Assembly (NCBI RefSeq): GCF_000744435.1
Contig: NZ_JQLX01000010.1
Span: 62,001-126,000, forward strand
Source: Hippea jasoniae
GTDB taxonomy: Bacteria; Campylobacterota_A; Desulfurellia; Desulfurellales; Hippeaceae
Length of the DNA: 64,000 nt
Direction of reading: 5' to 3'
Below the pieces are notes generated by a model, which did no database searches, was not told the DNA's origin, and worked only from the letters and a program-made list of their open reading frames with translations. Shown piece by piece: positions 1 through 9,629 of this stretch (position 1 is the stretch's first letter; every line of letters begins with the position of its first letter). A program made the translations under genes and the position numbers.

Positions 1-858
1 TAATCTGAGTGTTGCATCTATTGTTTTTTGTGTTTCTGATTGGGTTTTTTGAACGATCTGCCTGATCTGGTCGGTGGAATGGGCTGTTTTGTCGGCTAAT
101 TTTCTGATTTCATCAGCCACAACAGCAAATCCTCTACCAGCCTCACCGGCTCGTGCTGCCTCTATGGCTGCATTTAAGGATAATAAAGCCGTTTGATCGG
201 TTATTTCATTTATTACATCAACGATTTTGCCTATCTCCTCAGATGATGATCCAAGATTTTTCATCATCTCTGCGTTTTTCTGTGTCTCGTCAGCTATATC
301 TTCGATTTTCTGGATGGCAAGTTCTGCTTTACTTGAGCCTTCCCTTGCAAGATCGTTGACCTTTTGCATGAATTCTGAGGTGTTTGTGATGTTTCTTGAT
401 ACGCTGTTTATTGTTTCTTTGATGTCATCCATTGTATTGTTTATATCTTCCATGCCTTCTGCTTCTTTTTTGACATTACCTGAGATTTTCTGAGCGTTAA
501 ATGATACTTTTGCTGCCTGAACGGCCACCTTATTCGCGGTCGCCAAGGTTTTTTTAAGGGCTTCCTGAACATTTGCAATCAATCCGTTTGCAAGGTTAAA
601 AAAGCCAAGTTCTTTTGGAGCAGGCGGTAGCCTGTCTGTTAAATTGTATGTTGAGCAGAGGTTTTTTGAACAGAAACTGTTTAGATTTTTGATAGGTTTA
701 ATGAAGGTTTTGTAGTAGTAGACTAAAAAGATACCAAAAAATCCTATCGATAAAACGGCAAATGCAATATAAAATATGCTCTTTAAAAAGAAATATGCAA
801 CTGTTGTAAGAACAAAATATGCTACAAATATCAAACTACTTATTCCTACTACTCCCAT
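1..858 (-). CDS. Methyl-accepting chemotaxis protein, C-terminus cut by window edge
   Basis: Chemoreceptor that would control the CheA kinase. I read 286 codons from an ATG at 858 down to the window start, where the frame is still open. Two hydrophobic helices (about residues 4-25 and 27-50) follow each other with almost no periplasmic loop, so there is no classical ligand domain. A short linker with two cysteines (C-S-K-N-L-C) leads into the long helical signalling region. The conserved hairpin tip is visible ([20 protein letters not shown] and the following [10 protein letters not shown]). A G-rich Shine-Dalgarno precedes the ATG and a near-perfect sigma-70 promoter lies upstream. It is divergent from fixA. 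The family is certain. The signal is unknown; a cytoplasmic or membrane-sensed cue is likely given the missing periplasmic domain. Confidence 0.93.
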   Translation of the reverse strand, partial: MGVVGISSLIFVAYFVLTTVAYFFLKSIFYIAFAVLSIGFFGIFLVYYYKTFIKPIKNLNSFCSKNLCSTYNLTDRLPPAPKELGFFNLANGLIANVQEALKKTLATANKVAVQAAKVSFNAQKISGNVKKEAEGMEDINNTMDDIKETINSVSRNITNTSEFMQKVNDLAREGSSKAELAIQKIEDIADETQKNAEMMKNLGSSSEEIGKIVDVINEITDQTALLSLNAAIEAARAGEAGRGFAVVADEIRKLADKTAHSTDQIRQIVQKTQSETQKTIDATLRL

Positions 859-893
859 CTGCTTTAATCCCCCCTGAGAAATTATTTTTCTTT

Positions 894-922
894 ATAATAA
901 TCTCTTAATATTTAATTGTCAA
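894..922 (-). promoter_or_regulatory. Sigma-70 promoter of the chemoreceptor gene
   Basis: On the minus strand, TTGACA (917-922) is separated by exactly 17 bases from TATTAT (894-899), about 35 bases upstream of the chemoreceptor ATG. It is not a sigma-28 box. Confidence 0.75.
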
Positions 923-966
923 ATTTAAATTGTTAGATGTTGCTTAAAAGGCTTGTATTTAAGCAC

Positions 967-994
967 TTGACTTATTTTTCTATTATGGTAATAA
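967..994 (+). promoter_or_regulatory. Promoter of fixABCX
   Basis: TTGACT (967-972), a 16-base spacer and TAATAA (989-994) preceded by TGG form an extended -10 promoter. The GTG of fixA is about 49 bases downstream. Confidence 0.65.
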
Positions 995-1042
995 ATATAG
1001 CGGCTAAGAAGATAATAAGATTTTTGTTGAAAGGAGGCTCAA

Positions 1043-1864
1043 GTGCACTCTTTAGTTTTTATTAAGCAGGTGCCTGATGCTGCTCAGGTCAGGGTTGATT
1101 ATGAGACAGGTACCCTTATCAGGGAAGGTGTCCCTGCTATTATCAACCCGTTTGATAAACACGCCATTGAGGCAGCAGTCAGGATTAGAGATGAATTTGG
1201 TGGAAAGGTTTCTGTTATCTGTATGGGTCCACCCATGGCTGAGGATGCTTTAAAAGAGGCTTTATCCATGGGTGCAGACAACGCTTATCTTTTAAGTGAT
1301 AGGATTTTTGCAGGATCTGATACGCTTGCAACAAGTTATGCTTTGTGGGCTGGTGCTAAAAAGATTATTGAAGAAGAAGGCCCTGTAGATATTTTCTGGG
1401 CTGGAAAACAGGCAATCGATGGTGATACTGCCCAGACAGGTCCCGGTATTGCCACACGGTTCAATGTTCCACTTGTTACCTATGTTATAGACATCAAGAA
1501 GGTTGATCCTGAGAAGAAAACGATGGTTGTTGAAAGATTGGTTGAAAGTGGTAGGGAAGTAATAGAAGTTCCTATGCCGTGCTTTTTGACCGTTGAAGAG
1601 GAACTCAATACATTGAGTTTTGCTCCTCTACCTTACCTTATCAAGGCAGCAAGAAGCAAGGTTGCTGTGCTTAATTCATCAAATATGGAAATAGATGCCT
1701 CATACTGCGGTTTGAAAAATTCACCAACAAAGGTTAAAAAGGCATTCACGCCTCCCAAGAGGGAAAAAGGAGAGATGATAGAGGGCGATAGTCTGGATGA
1801 TATCTTAAACACACTCTATGAAAAAATAGCTCCCGTTTTGAAAGAAATGGGAAAAGTAAGCTAA
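1043..1864 (+). CDS. fixA: Electron transfer flavoprotein beta subunit (FixA/EtfB)
   Basis: Beta subunit of an electron transfer flavoprotein, 273 aa, which is normal for the family. It starts with MHSLVFIKQVPD, typical of EtfB, and has the AIDGDTAQTGPGIA flavin/nucleotide-binding loop near residue 125. The start is a GTG with an AAGGAGG ribosome site 6 bases upstream. It is the first gene of fixA-fixB-fixC-fixX, all on one strand with short gaps. In characterised EtfABCX complexes the EtfB flavin bifurcates NADH electrons to ferredoxin and quinone. That role is likely here because the quinone-oxidoreductase (FixC) and ferredoxin-like (FixX) partners follow, but the bifurcating flavin site cannot be proved by reading alone. 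Confidence 0.96.
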   Translation: MHSLVFIKQVPDAAQVRVDYETGTLIREGVPAIINPFDKHAIEAAVRIRDEFGGKVSVICMGPPMAEDALKEALSMGADNAYLLSDRIFAGSDTLATSYALWAGAKKIIEEEGPVDIFWAGKQAIDGDTAQTGPGIATRFNVPLVTYVIDIKKVDPEKKTMVVERLVESGREVIEVPMPCFLTVEEELNTLSFAPLPYLIKAARSKVAVLNSSNMEIDASYCGLKNSPTKVKKAFTPPKREKGEMIEGDSLDDILNTLYEKIAPVLKEMGKVS

Positions 1865-1879
1865 GGTGAGGGTAGAAAG

Positions 1880-2893
1880 ATGATTAAACAAGATATTAGC
1901 AAGTATAAGCATATATGGGTTTTTATTGAATATGAGAACGGTGAGGTAGCTCATGTTTCTTTGGAGCTATTGAGTAAGGCAAGGGAGTTGGCAAAAGACC
2001 TTGACTGCGAGGTGCATGCCTTTACTGTGGGTGACAAGGTTGAGCAGTTCAAAGATGAGATATTTAAATACGGCGCAACGAAGTTTTTCATTATCGAGGA
2101 TCCCTTCCTGAAAGATTACATGACAGAGCCTTACAGGGATTCTATTGTTTACATGATTGAAAAGTATAAACCAGAGGTTGTGCTTATCGGTGCTACGACT
2201 TTAGGAAGGGATTTAGCTGGAACAATTGCTACGGTTTTACAGACAGGTCTTACAGCTGATACAACAGCTCTTGATATCGATCCAAAAACAAAGAACCTGT
2301 TGATGACACGACCTACATTCGGCGGAAACCTGATGGCTACGATTTTCTGCCCAGACAACAGGCCTCAGATGTCAACATCAAGGCCGGGCGTTTATAAAGC
2401 TGTTGAGGCACCTGTTAAAGGTGAGGTTATAAAAGAGAAATTTGAATTTGATAAATCAAAATACCTTAAAAAGATCGTTGAAAAGATCGTTGAAGAGGGT
2501 GATAAGGTCAATCTTGGATTCTACGATATTATTGTATCCGGTGGCTTTGGAATGGGAGCAAAGGAAAACATGAAACTTGTTCAGGAACTTGCTGATGTAT
2601 TGGGCGGTACATGGGCAGCAAGCAGAAAGGCTGTTCAGGAAGGATGGGCTCCCCAGACAAGACAGGTTGGGCAGACCGGTCAGACTGTCCATCCAAAGAT
2701 CTATATTGCATGCGGCATTTCTGGTGCTATTCAGCATCAGGCGGGTATGAAATCATCAGAGATTATTATAGCAATAAACAAAGACCCCGATGCCCCAATC
2801 TTTGAAATAGCCACATACGGTATTGTTGGCGATGTGTTAGAGGTTCTTCCGAAAATGACAAAAATGTTTAAGGAAAAACTGGGAAAGGCTTAA
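1880..2893 (+). CDS. fixB: Electron transfer flavoprotein alpha subunit (FixB/EtfA)
   Basis: Alpha subunit partner of FixA, 337 aa. The N-terminal half has the nucleotide-binding alpha/beta fold. The C-terminal FAD domain shows the family signature: VSGGFGMG around residue 219, then AASRKAVQEGW and RQVGQTGQTVHPKIYIACGI, the loops that hold FAD. It lies 15 bases after fixA, with GGTGAGGG as ribosome site before ATG 1880. FixAB should form the soluble heterodimer that passes electrons to FixC. Confidence 0.96.
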   Translation: MIKQDISKYKHIWVFIEYENGEVAHVSLELLSKARELAKDLDCEVHAFTVGDKVEQFKDEIFKYGATKFFIIEDPFLKDYMTEPYRDSIVYMIEKYKPEVVLIGATTLGRDLAGTIATVLQTGLTADTTALDIDPKTKNLLMTRPTFGGNLMATIFCPDNRPQMSTSRPGVYKAVEAPVKGEVIKEKFEFDKSKYLKKIVEKIVEEGDKVNLGFYDIIVSGGFGMGAKENMKLVQELADVLGGTWAASRKAVQEGWAPQTRQVGQTGQTVHPKIYIACGISGAIQHQAGMKSSEIIIAINKDPDAPIFEIATYGIVGDVLEVLPKMTKMFKEKLGKA

Positions 2894-2905
2894 AAGGAGA
2901 GCAAA

Positions 2906-4207
2906 ATGAGAAAAAAAGATTTTGATGTTATAGTTGTTGGTGCTGGTCCTGCAGGTTTGTCTGCAGCCTATGTTCTGGCAAAAGCCGGTGTAAATGTAAT
3001 TATTATCGAAAGGGGAAAATTCCCCGGCGCTAAAAATGTCATGGGCGGAATTTTATACAGGAAGCCCATGGATGATCTAATCCCTGAATTCTACAAAGAG
3101 GCTCCCCTTGAAAGACATATTATTGAGCAGAGAATGTGGCTTTTAGATGAGGAGTCCCATTTTAATATGGGTATAAGAACTCAGAAGCATAACAAAGAGC
3201 CTTATAACTGCTTCAGTGTATTCAGGGCACATTTTGATAAGTGGTTTGCAAAAAAGGTTGTTGAGGCTGGAGCATTATTGATTAATGAAACAGTTGTTGT
3301 TGAACCGATTGTTGAGGAAGGCAAGGTTGTTGGTGTAAGAACCGATAGACCTGAGGGTGATTTGTATGCCGATGTTGTTATTGCAGCTGACGGTGTACAA
3401 TCCTTCCTTGCAAGGTCGTTGGGCTTAAGAAAGAAGATTACACCTGAAAAGGTGGCTGTGGCAACAAAGGAGATTATAGGTTTAAACGAAAAAGAGGTTA
3501 ACGATAGGTTTGGTGTTGTAGATCCTTCAGAGGGTGTTACAATTGAGCTTACTGGACCGTTTTTTGAAGGCATTGAGGCTATGGCATGGATTTACACAAA
3601 CAAAACATCTGTTTCTATCGGTGTTGGCGCCATTATTAAGGATTTAATCGATCACCACATGAATCCAAACGACTTGCTTGAAAAGGTTAAATCCCATCCA
3701 TCGGTATTACCTCTTATTGAGGGCGGCGATACGAAGGAATACCTTGCACACATGATTCCTGAGGGTGGATATTACAGCGTTCCAAAGCTCTACACCGATG
3801 GCTTTATGGTTTGTGGTGATGCTGCAATGCTTGTTGATAGCATCCACAGAGAGGGTTCAAACCTTGCTATCGAGAGTGGAAAGGCAGCGGCAAAAACATA
3901 CCTTGAAGCAAAGGATGCCAATGATTTCTCCGAGAGGATGCTTTCAAGGTATCAGGATAAATTGGAAGAGATGTATGTTTTGAAGGATTTGAAATTCTAC
4001 AAGAATGTGCCTGAGTTGCTTGAGGAGAAAAGATACCTGCTTACAGATTATCCTCAGTTTATCATCGATGCTATGGCAGAGATTTATACTGTTGATGGTA
4101 CACCAAAACCTGAGAAGTTTAGAAAGATCAAGGATGAGCTTAAGAGCAGGTTTGGTTATATCAATCTGGCTAAAGATATGTTTACAATTTGGAGGAAATT
4201 GAGATGA
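2906..4207 (+). CDS. fixC: ETF:quinone oxidoreductase-like flavoprotein FixC
   Basis: FAD-dependent dehydrogenase of the geranylgeranyl reductase/ETF-QO group, 433 aa. The N-terminus has the dinucleotide-binding motif VVGAGPAGLSAAYVLAKAG. A second FAD contact, DGFMVCGDAAMLVDSIHREG, lies near residue 300. FixC takes electrons from the FixAB flavoprotein and, with FixX, hands them to the membrane quinone pool. Unlike mitochondrial ETF-QO it carries no Fe-S domain of its own; that sits in the separate fixX. An AGGAGAG ribosome site precedes ATG 2906. Its stop overlaps the fixX start (ATGA), so the two are translationally coupled. Confidence 0.95.
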   Translation: MRKKDFDVIVVGAGPAGLSAAYVLAKAGVNVIIIERGKFPGAKNVMGGILYRKPMDDLIPEFYKEAPLERHIIEQRMWLLDEESHFNMGIRTQKHNKEPYNCFSVFRAHFDKWFAKKVVEAGALLINETVVVEPIVEEGKVVGVRTDRPEGDLYADVVIAADGVQSFLARSLGLRKKITPEKVAVATKEIIGLNEKEVNDRFGVVDPSEGVTIELTGPFFEGIEAMAWIYTNKTSVSIGVGAIIKDLIDHHMNPNDLLEKVKSHPSVLPLIEGGDTKEYLAHMIPEGGYYSVPKLYTDGFMVCGDAAMLVDSIHREGSNLAIESGKAAAKTYLEAKDANDFSERMLSRYQDKLEEMYVLKDLKFYKNVPELLEEKRYLLTDYPQFIIDAMAEIYTVDGTPKPEKFRKIKDELKSRFGYINLAKDMFTIWRKLR

Positions 4208-4488
4208 AGAAGTTAAGAATTGAGGATAAACTCTACCTTGTTGGATACAATGTTGATCATGAATACAGCCATTTAGGTATATCAGATCCAGAGGTCTGTA
4301 AAACATGCCAGAAGAAGCAGTGCACCTATGTTTGCCCTGCAAGTGTTTATGCATGGGATGAAAAAGAGCAGAAGATATCCATTAACTACGATGCCTGCGT
4401 TGAATGCGGCACATGCAGAATAGCCTGTGATTACATTACATGGAAATACCCACGGGGCGGTTTTGGCGTAGCCTACAAATTTGGCTAA
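4204..4488 (+). CDS. fixX: Ferredoxin-like protein FixX
   Basis: 94-aa ferredoxin-like subunit of the FixABCX complex. The cysteine pattern is C-x2-C...C-x3-C early (VCKTCQKKQCTYVCPA) and C-x2-C-x2-C-x3-C later (YDACVECGTCRIACDY), consistent with one functional [4Fe-4S] cluster as in other FixX and in the C-terminus of ETF-QO. I chose ATG 4204, which overlaps the fixC stop and has GGAGG at 4191-4195 upstream, over an in-frame TTG/ATG-like codon 15 bases earlier. A strong intrinsic terminator follows, closing the operon. Confidence 0.95.
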   Translation: MKKLRIEDKLYLVGYNVDHEYSHLGISDPEVCKTCQKKQCTYVCPASVYAWDEKEQKISINYDACVECGTCRIACDYITWKYPRGGFGVAYKFG

Positions 4489-4505
4489 TAAATTTTGTAA
4501 TTTAT

Positions 4506-4536
4506 GCCCCTGCTTTAAGTAGCAGGGGCTTTTTTG
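4506..4536 (+). terminator. Intrinsic terminator of fixABCX
   Basis: Nine-base stem (GCCCCTGCT / AGCAGGGGC), six-base loop, then a run of six T. The 3' arm also holds the only Shine-Dalgarno-like AGGGG upstream of the next gene. Confidence 0.9.
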
Positions 4537-4542
4537 TTTATT

Positions 4543-5166
4543 ATGGTTTTAACTGTAGTTGTTGGGGAATTGGAAGAAAACTGTTATATATTTGTTTGTG
4601 ATGCCACAAAAAAGGCTGCGATAATCGATCCCGGTGATGAGGCTGAAAAAATAGATGATGTTATTACAAAAAACAGTATAAAACCTGTTGTTATTGTTAA
4701 TACGCATGGTCACTTTGATCATGTAGGGGCAAACGCCTATTTTAAAGAAAAATACGATATTCCCCTTGCTATAGGCAAAAACGACAAAGAACTACTTCTA
4801 AAATCCCATGTCGATGCCATGGTGTTGTTTGGTAAAAATCAGCCTCCATCTCCTGCACCTGATACTCTTCTTAAAGACGGTGACATTATTGAGATTGGTA
4901 ATGAGATTTTAGAGGTTATAGAAACTCCAGGTCATTCACCGGGTTCTATCTGTTTGTATAATTCAAAACACAATCTGCTTTTTAGCGGCGATACGCTGTT
5001 TTATGAATCTGTCGGCAGGTGGGACCTGCCTCACTCTGATAGAGATGCATTATTTGAAAGCCTGCAAAAACTACTCAAGCTACCCGATAATACGGTTGTT
5101 TATCCCGGTCATGGAAAATCTACAACCATAGCCCATGAAAGGCAATTCAATCCGTTTTTAAAATAA
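4543..5166 (+). CDS. Metallo-beta-lactamase-fold hydrolase (glyoxalase II-like)
   Basis: 207-aa MBL-fold hydrolase. The metal-binding HxHxDH motif is in NTHGHFDHVGANAYF, a second His is in ETPGHSPGSI, an Asp in LFSGDTLF, and the last His in VYPGHGKST. This set is typical of glyoxalase II-like hydrolases of the YcbL type, which cleave thioesters such as S-lactoylglutathione or related substrates. The true substrate is unknown. ATG 4543 lies directly behind the fixX terminator without a free ribosome site. A TTG at 4534 would be better spaced from the AGGGG in the terminator arm. Convergent with groEL. Confidence 0.88.
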   Translation: MVLTVVVGELEENCYIFVCDATKKAAIIDPGDEAEKIDDVITKNSIKPVVIVNTHGHFDHVGANAYFKEKYDIPLAIGKNDKELLLKSHVDAMVLFGKNQPPSPAPDTLLKDGDIIEIGNEILEVIETPGHSPGSICLYNSKHNLLFSGDTLFYESVGRWDLPHSDRDALFESLQKLLKLPDNTVVYPGHGKSTTIAHERQFNPFLK

Positions 5167-5180
5167 AAGGTTTTGTAAAT

Positions 5181-5212
5181 AAAAAAACCCCTGACGAAGG
5201 GTCGCCAGGGGT
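5181..5212 (-). terminator. Intrinsic terminator of groES-groEL
   Basis: On the minus strand an 11-base stem (ACCCCTGGCGA with TCGTCAGGGGT) and a CCCT loop are followed by seven T, 27 bases past the groEL stop. Confidence 0.88.
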
Positions 5213-5238
5213 GGTTATTTCTAAAGGAGGTGAGAATT

Positions 5239-6894
<1,656 letters not shown>

Positions 6895-7164
6895 TTACTC
6901 GAATTTTCCCAAGATTTCGTCTTCTTTTAGAATTACATACTTCTTGTCGTCGATCTTGATTTCGTTACCAGCGTACTTTTCAAATACGACAACATCGCCC
7001 TCTTTTACAACCTCTACATCATCACCCACTGCTATAACTTTGCCCTGCTGTGGTTTCTCTTTGGCTGTGTCTGGAATAATAATACCGGACTCAGTTTTCT
7101 GTTCTAAATCCTGCGGTTCTACCAGAACCCTATCCATCAGTGGTTTGAATGCCATCTTACTCAC
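6895..7164 (-). CDS. groS: Co-chaperonin GroES (10 kDa)
   Basis: 89-aa lid protein of the GroEL ring. [12 protein letters not shown] opens the beta-barrel. The mobile loop that docks on GroEL is around residues 17-32 ([18 protein letters not shown]), and the tail has [12 protein letters not shown]. First gene of the groES-groEL operon, directly downstream of a promoter overlapped by CIRCE. AGGGAGG precedes the ATG. Confidence 0.97.
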   Translation of the reverse strand: MSKMAFKPLMDRVLVEPQDLEQKTESGIIIPDTAKEKPQQGKVIAVGDDVEVVKEGDVVVFEKYAGNEIKIDDKKYVILKEDEILGKFE

Positions 7165-7180
7165 CTCCCTTTACTTTTTG

Positions 7181-7207
7181 TTAGCACTCATCATTCTCGA
7201 GTGCTAA
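7181..7207 (-). promoter_or_regulatory. CIRCE operator (HrcA binding site)
   Basis: Perfect inverted repeat TTAGCACTC-N9-GAGTGCTAA, identical to the CIRCE consensus. HrcA bound here blocks groESL until heat shock. It lies between the promoter and the groES ribosome site. No hrcA is in this window. Confidence 0.96.
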
Positions 7208-7234
7208 CAATACTCCTTTTTCTGTAATTTTCAA
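7207..7234 (-). promoter_or_regulatory. groES promoter
   Basis: Minus strand TTGAAA (7229-7234), a 16-base spacer and TATTGT (7207-7212). The -10 box abuts the CIRCE repeat, which fits repression by HrcA. Confidence 0.6.
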
Positions 7235-7332
7235 GTCTCTATTTTAGAAAATATTATGAAATATATAAAAATAATCCACAAAAAATGTAAATAATGCATT
7301 AAATCTAATCAATTTATAAAATCGTTAAAAAT

Positions 7333-7361
7333 TTGACTTTGGTTTCTCATTATGGTAATTA
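7333..7361 (+). promoter_or_regulatory. rpsT promoter
   Basis: TTGACT (7333-7338), 17 bases, TAATTA (7356-7361) with a TGG extended -10. Transcription would start near 7367, after the upstream in-frame ATG at 7352, which supports the GTG start of rpsT at 7394. Confidence 0.6.
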
Positions 7362-7393
7362 AAATCAGCAAATTTGAAAAGGAGGAGGTGTCT

Positions 7394-7663
7394 GTGGCAA
7401 ATCACAAATCTGCAATTAAAAGGGCAAGGCAGAATAAAAAAAGATACGCAAGAAACAAGGCTTACAGGACAAGGCTAAAGAACATCCTTAAAAAAACAAG
7501 GATGATTATCGACACTGAAACCGACCAGGAGAAGATCAAGCAGCAGCTTGTAGAAGCAGAAAGGATTATTCGAAAGATTGCAACCAAGGGCGTTATTCAC
7601 GACAACAAAGCATCCCGCCTTATATCTCGCCTTTATGATAGATTGAGAAAAAAAGCATCATAA
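7394..7663 (+). CDS. rpsT: 30S ribosomal protein S20
   Basis: 89-aa S20, a helical protein that binds the 5' domain of 16S rRNA. ANHKSAIKRARQNKKR is the family N-terminus; the rest is very basic and helical. I chose GTG 7394, with GGAGGAGGTG 3-4 bases upstream, over an ATG at 7352, because homologues begin M-A-N-H-K and the promoter lies across the longer start. Confidence 0.96.
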   Translation: MANHKSAIKRARQNKKRYARNKAYRTRLKNILKKTRMIIDTETDQEKIKQQLVEAERIIRKIATKGVIHDNKASRLISRLYDRLRKKAS

Positions 7664-7684
7664 GGAGAGGTTAACCTCTCCTTA
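7661..7684. terminator. Shared palindromic terminator between rpsT and the ABC importer operon
   Basis: Perfect 24-base palindrome (TAAGGAGAGGTT and its complement) includes the rpsT stop. The dppF-like stop lies 7 bases away on the other strand. The T-tract is weak on both sides, so this is a likely bidirectional terminator of modest strength. Confidence 0.6.
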
Positions 7685-7690
7685 TTTCCA

Positions 7691-8677
7691 TTAAACATAG
7701 TGGCAGGCAACAAACCTACCTTTTTCAACCTCTTTTAAAGCTGGCTCTACTTTAGAGCACTTATCTTTTGCAAATGGACAGCGTGTATGGAATCTGCAAC
7801 CCGATGGAATTTTTGTAGCTGAGGGTATTTCACCTTTGGGTAGGATTTTTTCCCTTTTTATATTTGGATCGGGTACAGGTATAGAGCTTAGCAGTATTTT
7901 TGTGTATGGATGCAGCGGATTTGTGAATATATCGTATGTTTTTGCAATCTCTACGATACTGCCTAAATACATAACGGCAATTCTATCGCAGATATACTTG
8001 GCACTCGCAAGGTCGTGTGTAATAAAAAGATATGTGAGTTTTAGCTCCTTTTTTAGGTTTATCATGAGTTTTAATATTTGAGAGCGGACAGAAACATCTA
8101 ACATGGCTGTGGGCTCATCTGCCACGACAAATTTGGGATTTGTAATAAGAGCTCGTGCAATGACAACCCTCTGTCTTTGGCCACCTGATAGATATTTAGG
8201 GTAGCGATTGTAGAAATCCTCAGCTGGCGATAGATTTACCAATTCAAGTATCTCTAAAACCTTCTGCTTTATCTGCCCTCTTGAGAGGTTTGTATGGATT
8301 TCAAGTGGATGGGAGATTGTCTGGCCCACGCTCATGTAGGGGTTTAAACTTGCCATTGGATCCTGAAATATAATCTGAAAGTCTCTTCGGGCTTTTTTTA
8401 GCTGTTCTTTTGAGAGTTTTTCTATGTAGTAGGAATCAAAGAATATAGAGCCTCTGGTAGGCTCAACGAGTCTTATAATTGTTCTGCCCAATGTTGTTTT
8501 GCCACTGCCTGATTCACCTACAACACCCAATGTTTCACCTTTTTTGATCTCAAAAGAAACATTATCCACAGCTTTTACTATAGGTTTTTCTCGTTTGAAT
8601 ATCGCCTCAAGCCAGGGTCTTTTTAGCTCAAACTCCTTTGAAAGATTATCAACCTTTACTATTACCTGACTATCCAT
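7691..8677 (-). CDS. Peptide-type ABC importer ATPase (OppF/DppF family)
   Basis: 328-aa ATPase that powers the DppBC-like permease. Walker [14 protein letters not shown]-loop [10 protein letters not shown], signature [15 protein letters not shown], Walker [12 protein letters not shown] and the H-loop THD are all intact. The C-terminal oligopeptide/dipeptide transporter motif [15 protein letters not shown] has the four cysteines that hold an Fe-S cluster in some members. Start ATG 8677 has GAGGAG 5 bases upstream; a longer reading from 8689 would bury that site. It overlaps the DppD-like gene by 8 bases. Last gene of the operon. Confidence 0.93.
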   Translation of the reverse strand: MDSQVIVKVDNLSKEFELKRPWLEAIFKREKPIVKAVDNVSFEIKKGETLGVVGESGSGKTTLGRTIIRLVEPTRGSIFFDSYYIEKLSKEQLKKARRDFQIIFQDPMASLNPYMSVGQTISHPLEIHTNLSRGQIKQKVLEILELVNLSPAEDFYNRYPKYLSGGQRQRVVIARALITNPKFVVADEPTAMLDVSVRSQILKLMINLKKELKLTYLFITHDLASAKYICDRIAVMYLGSIVEIAKTYDIFTNPLHPYTKILLSSIPVPDPNIKREKILPKGEIPSATKIPSGCRFHTRCPFAKDKCSKVEPALKEVEKGRFVACHYV

Positions 8678-9629
8678 TTTTCTCCTCATACAACCAGCAT
8701 TTTACCCTTCTGTTATCGATTGTTATATCGGGTGGCTCCTCAAGAGAGCATTTTTCCTTTGCAAACGGGCATCGCGGATAAAACCTGCATCCCTTGGGTG
8801 GGTTTTTTAAATCTGGAAGAGAGCCTTCAATATACTTTAGATCCATATCATCTATTTTTATGTTTGGTATGGATTTTAAAAGCAGTTGCGTGTATGGATG
8901 TAGTGGTTTGTTGTACAGTTCTTTAACCTCAGCAAATTCAACAAGATGACCCGCATACATAACGGCAACCTTCTGAGCAAGTTGAGCCACTATACCCATA
9001 TCGTGTGTAATCAGCATGATTGACATTTTCATCGTTTCTTTGAGTTTGTTGAGCACCTGCATAATCTGCTCCTGTACCACAACATCCAGCGCAGTTGTGG
9101 GCTCATCGGCTATTAAGAGTTTTGGTTTTAGCGATATGGCTATTGCTATCATAACCCTCTGGCGCATACCGCCGCTGAATTCAAAGGGGTAGTTATCCAA
9201 TCTTTTTGGGTCAACACCTACTGATTCCAATGATTCAGATGCTATCTTTATCATCTCTTCTTTTTTCATATCGGGATTGTGCACCCTGAACAGCTCAAAA
9301 AAATGATCCCTTATTCTCATAATTGGATCGAGGCTTGTCATGGGATCCTGAAAAATCATTGCTATATCTTTGCCTCTTATTTTTCTTATCTGTTCATCCT
9401 TCAGTGTTATTAGATTTTTGCCTTCAAAATTTATAGCCCCAATAGTTTGAGCATTTTTTGGTAGAAGCTTTAAAATAGCTGTTCCTAAGGTGGATTTTCC
9501 ACAGCCTGACTCTCCCACAATGCCCACGCTCTCCTGCTGTTGAATCGTTAGGTTTACATCCTTAACAGCACTAACAACGCCTTTTCTTGTTTTATAGTTG
9601 ATTGAAAAATTTTCTATACTCAACAGCAT
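8670..9629 (-). CDS. Peptide-type ABC importer ATPase (OppD/DppD family)
   Basis: 319-aa partner ATPase. Walker A GESGCGKSTLG, Q-loop FQDPMTSLDPI, signature FSGGMRQRVMIAIAI, Walker B LIADEPTTALD, H-loop THDMG. It ends with the family motif GCRFYPRCPFAKEKC. It should form a heterodimer with the downstream ATPase. Its start overlaps the permease stop by one base, so the genes are translationally coupled. Confidence 0.93.
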   Translation of the reverse strand: MLLSIENFSINYKTRKGVVSAVKDVNLTIQQQESVGIVGESGCGKSTLGTAILKLLPKNAQTIGAINFEGKNLITLKDEQIRKIRGKDIAMIFQDPMTSLDPIMRIRDHFFELFRVHNPDMKKEEMIKIASESLESVGVDPKRLDNYPFEFSGGMRQRVMIAIAISLKPKLLIADEPTTALDVVVQEQIMQVLNKLKETMKMSIMLITHDMGIVAQLAQKVAVMYAGHLVEFAEVKELYNKPLHPYTQLLLKSIPNIKIDDMDLKYIEGSLPDLKNPPKGCRFYPRCPFAKEKCSLEEPPDITIDNRRVKCWLYEEKNG

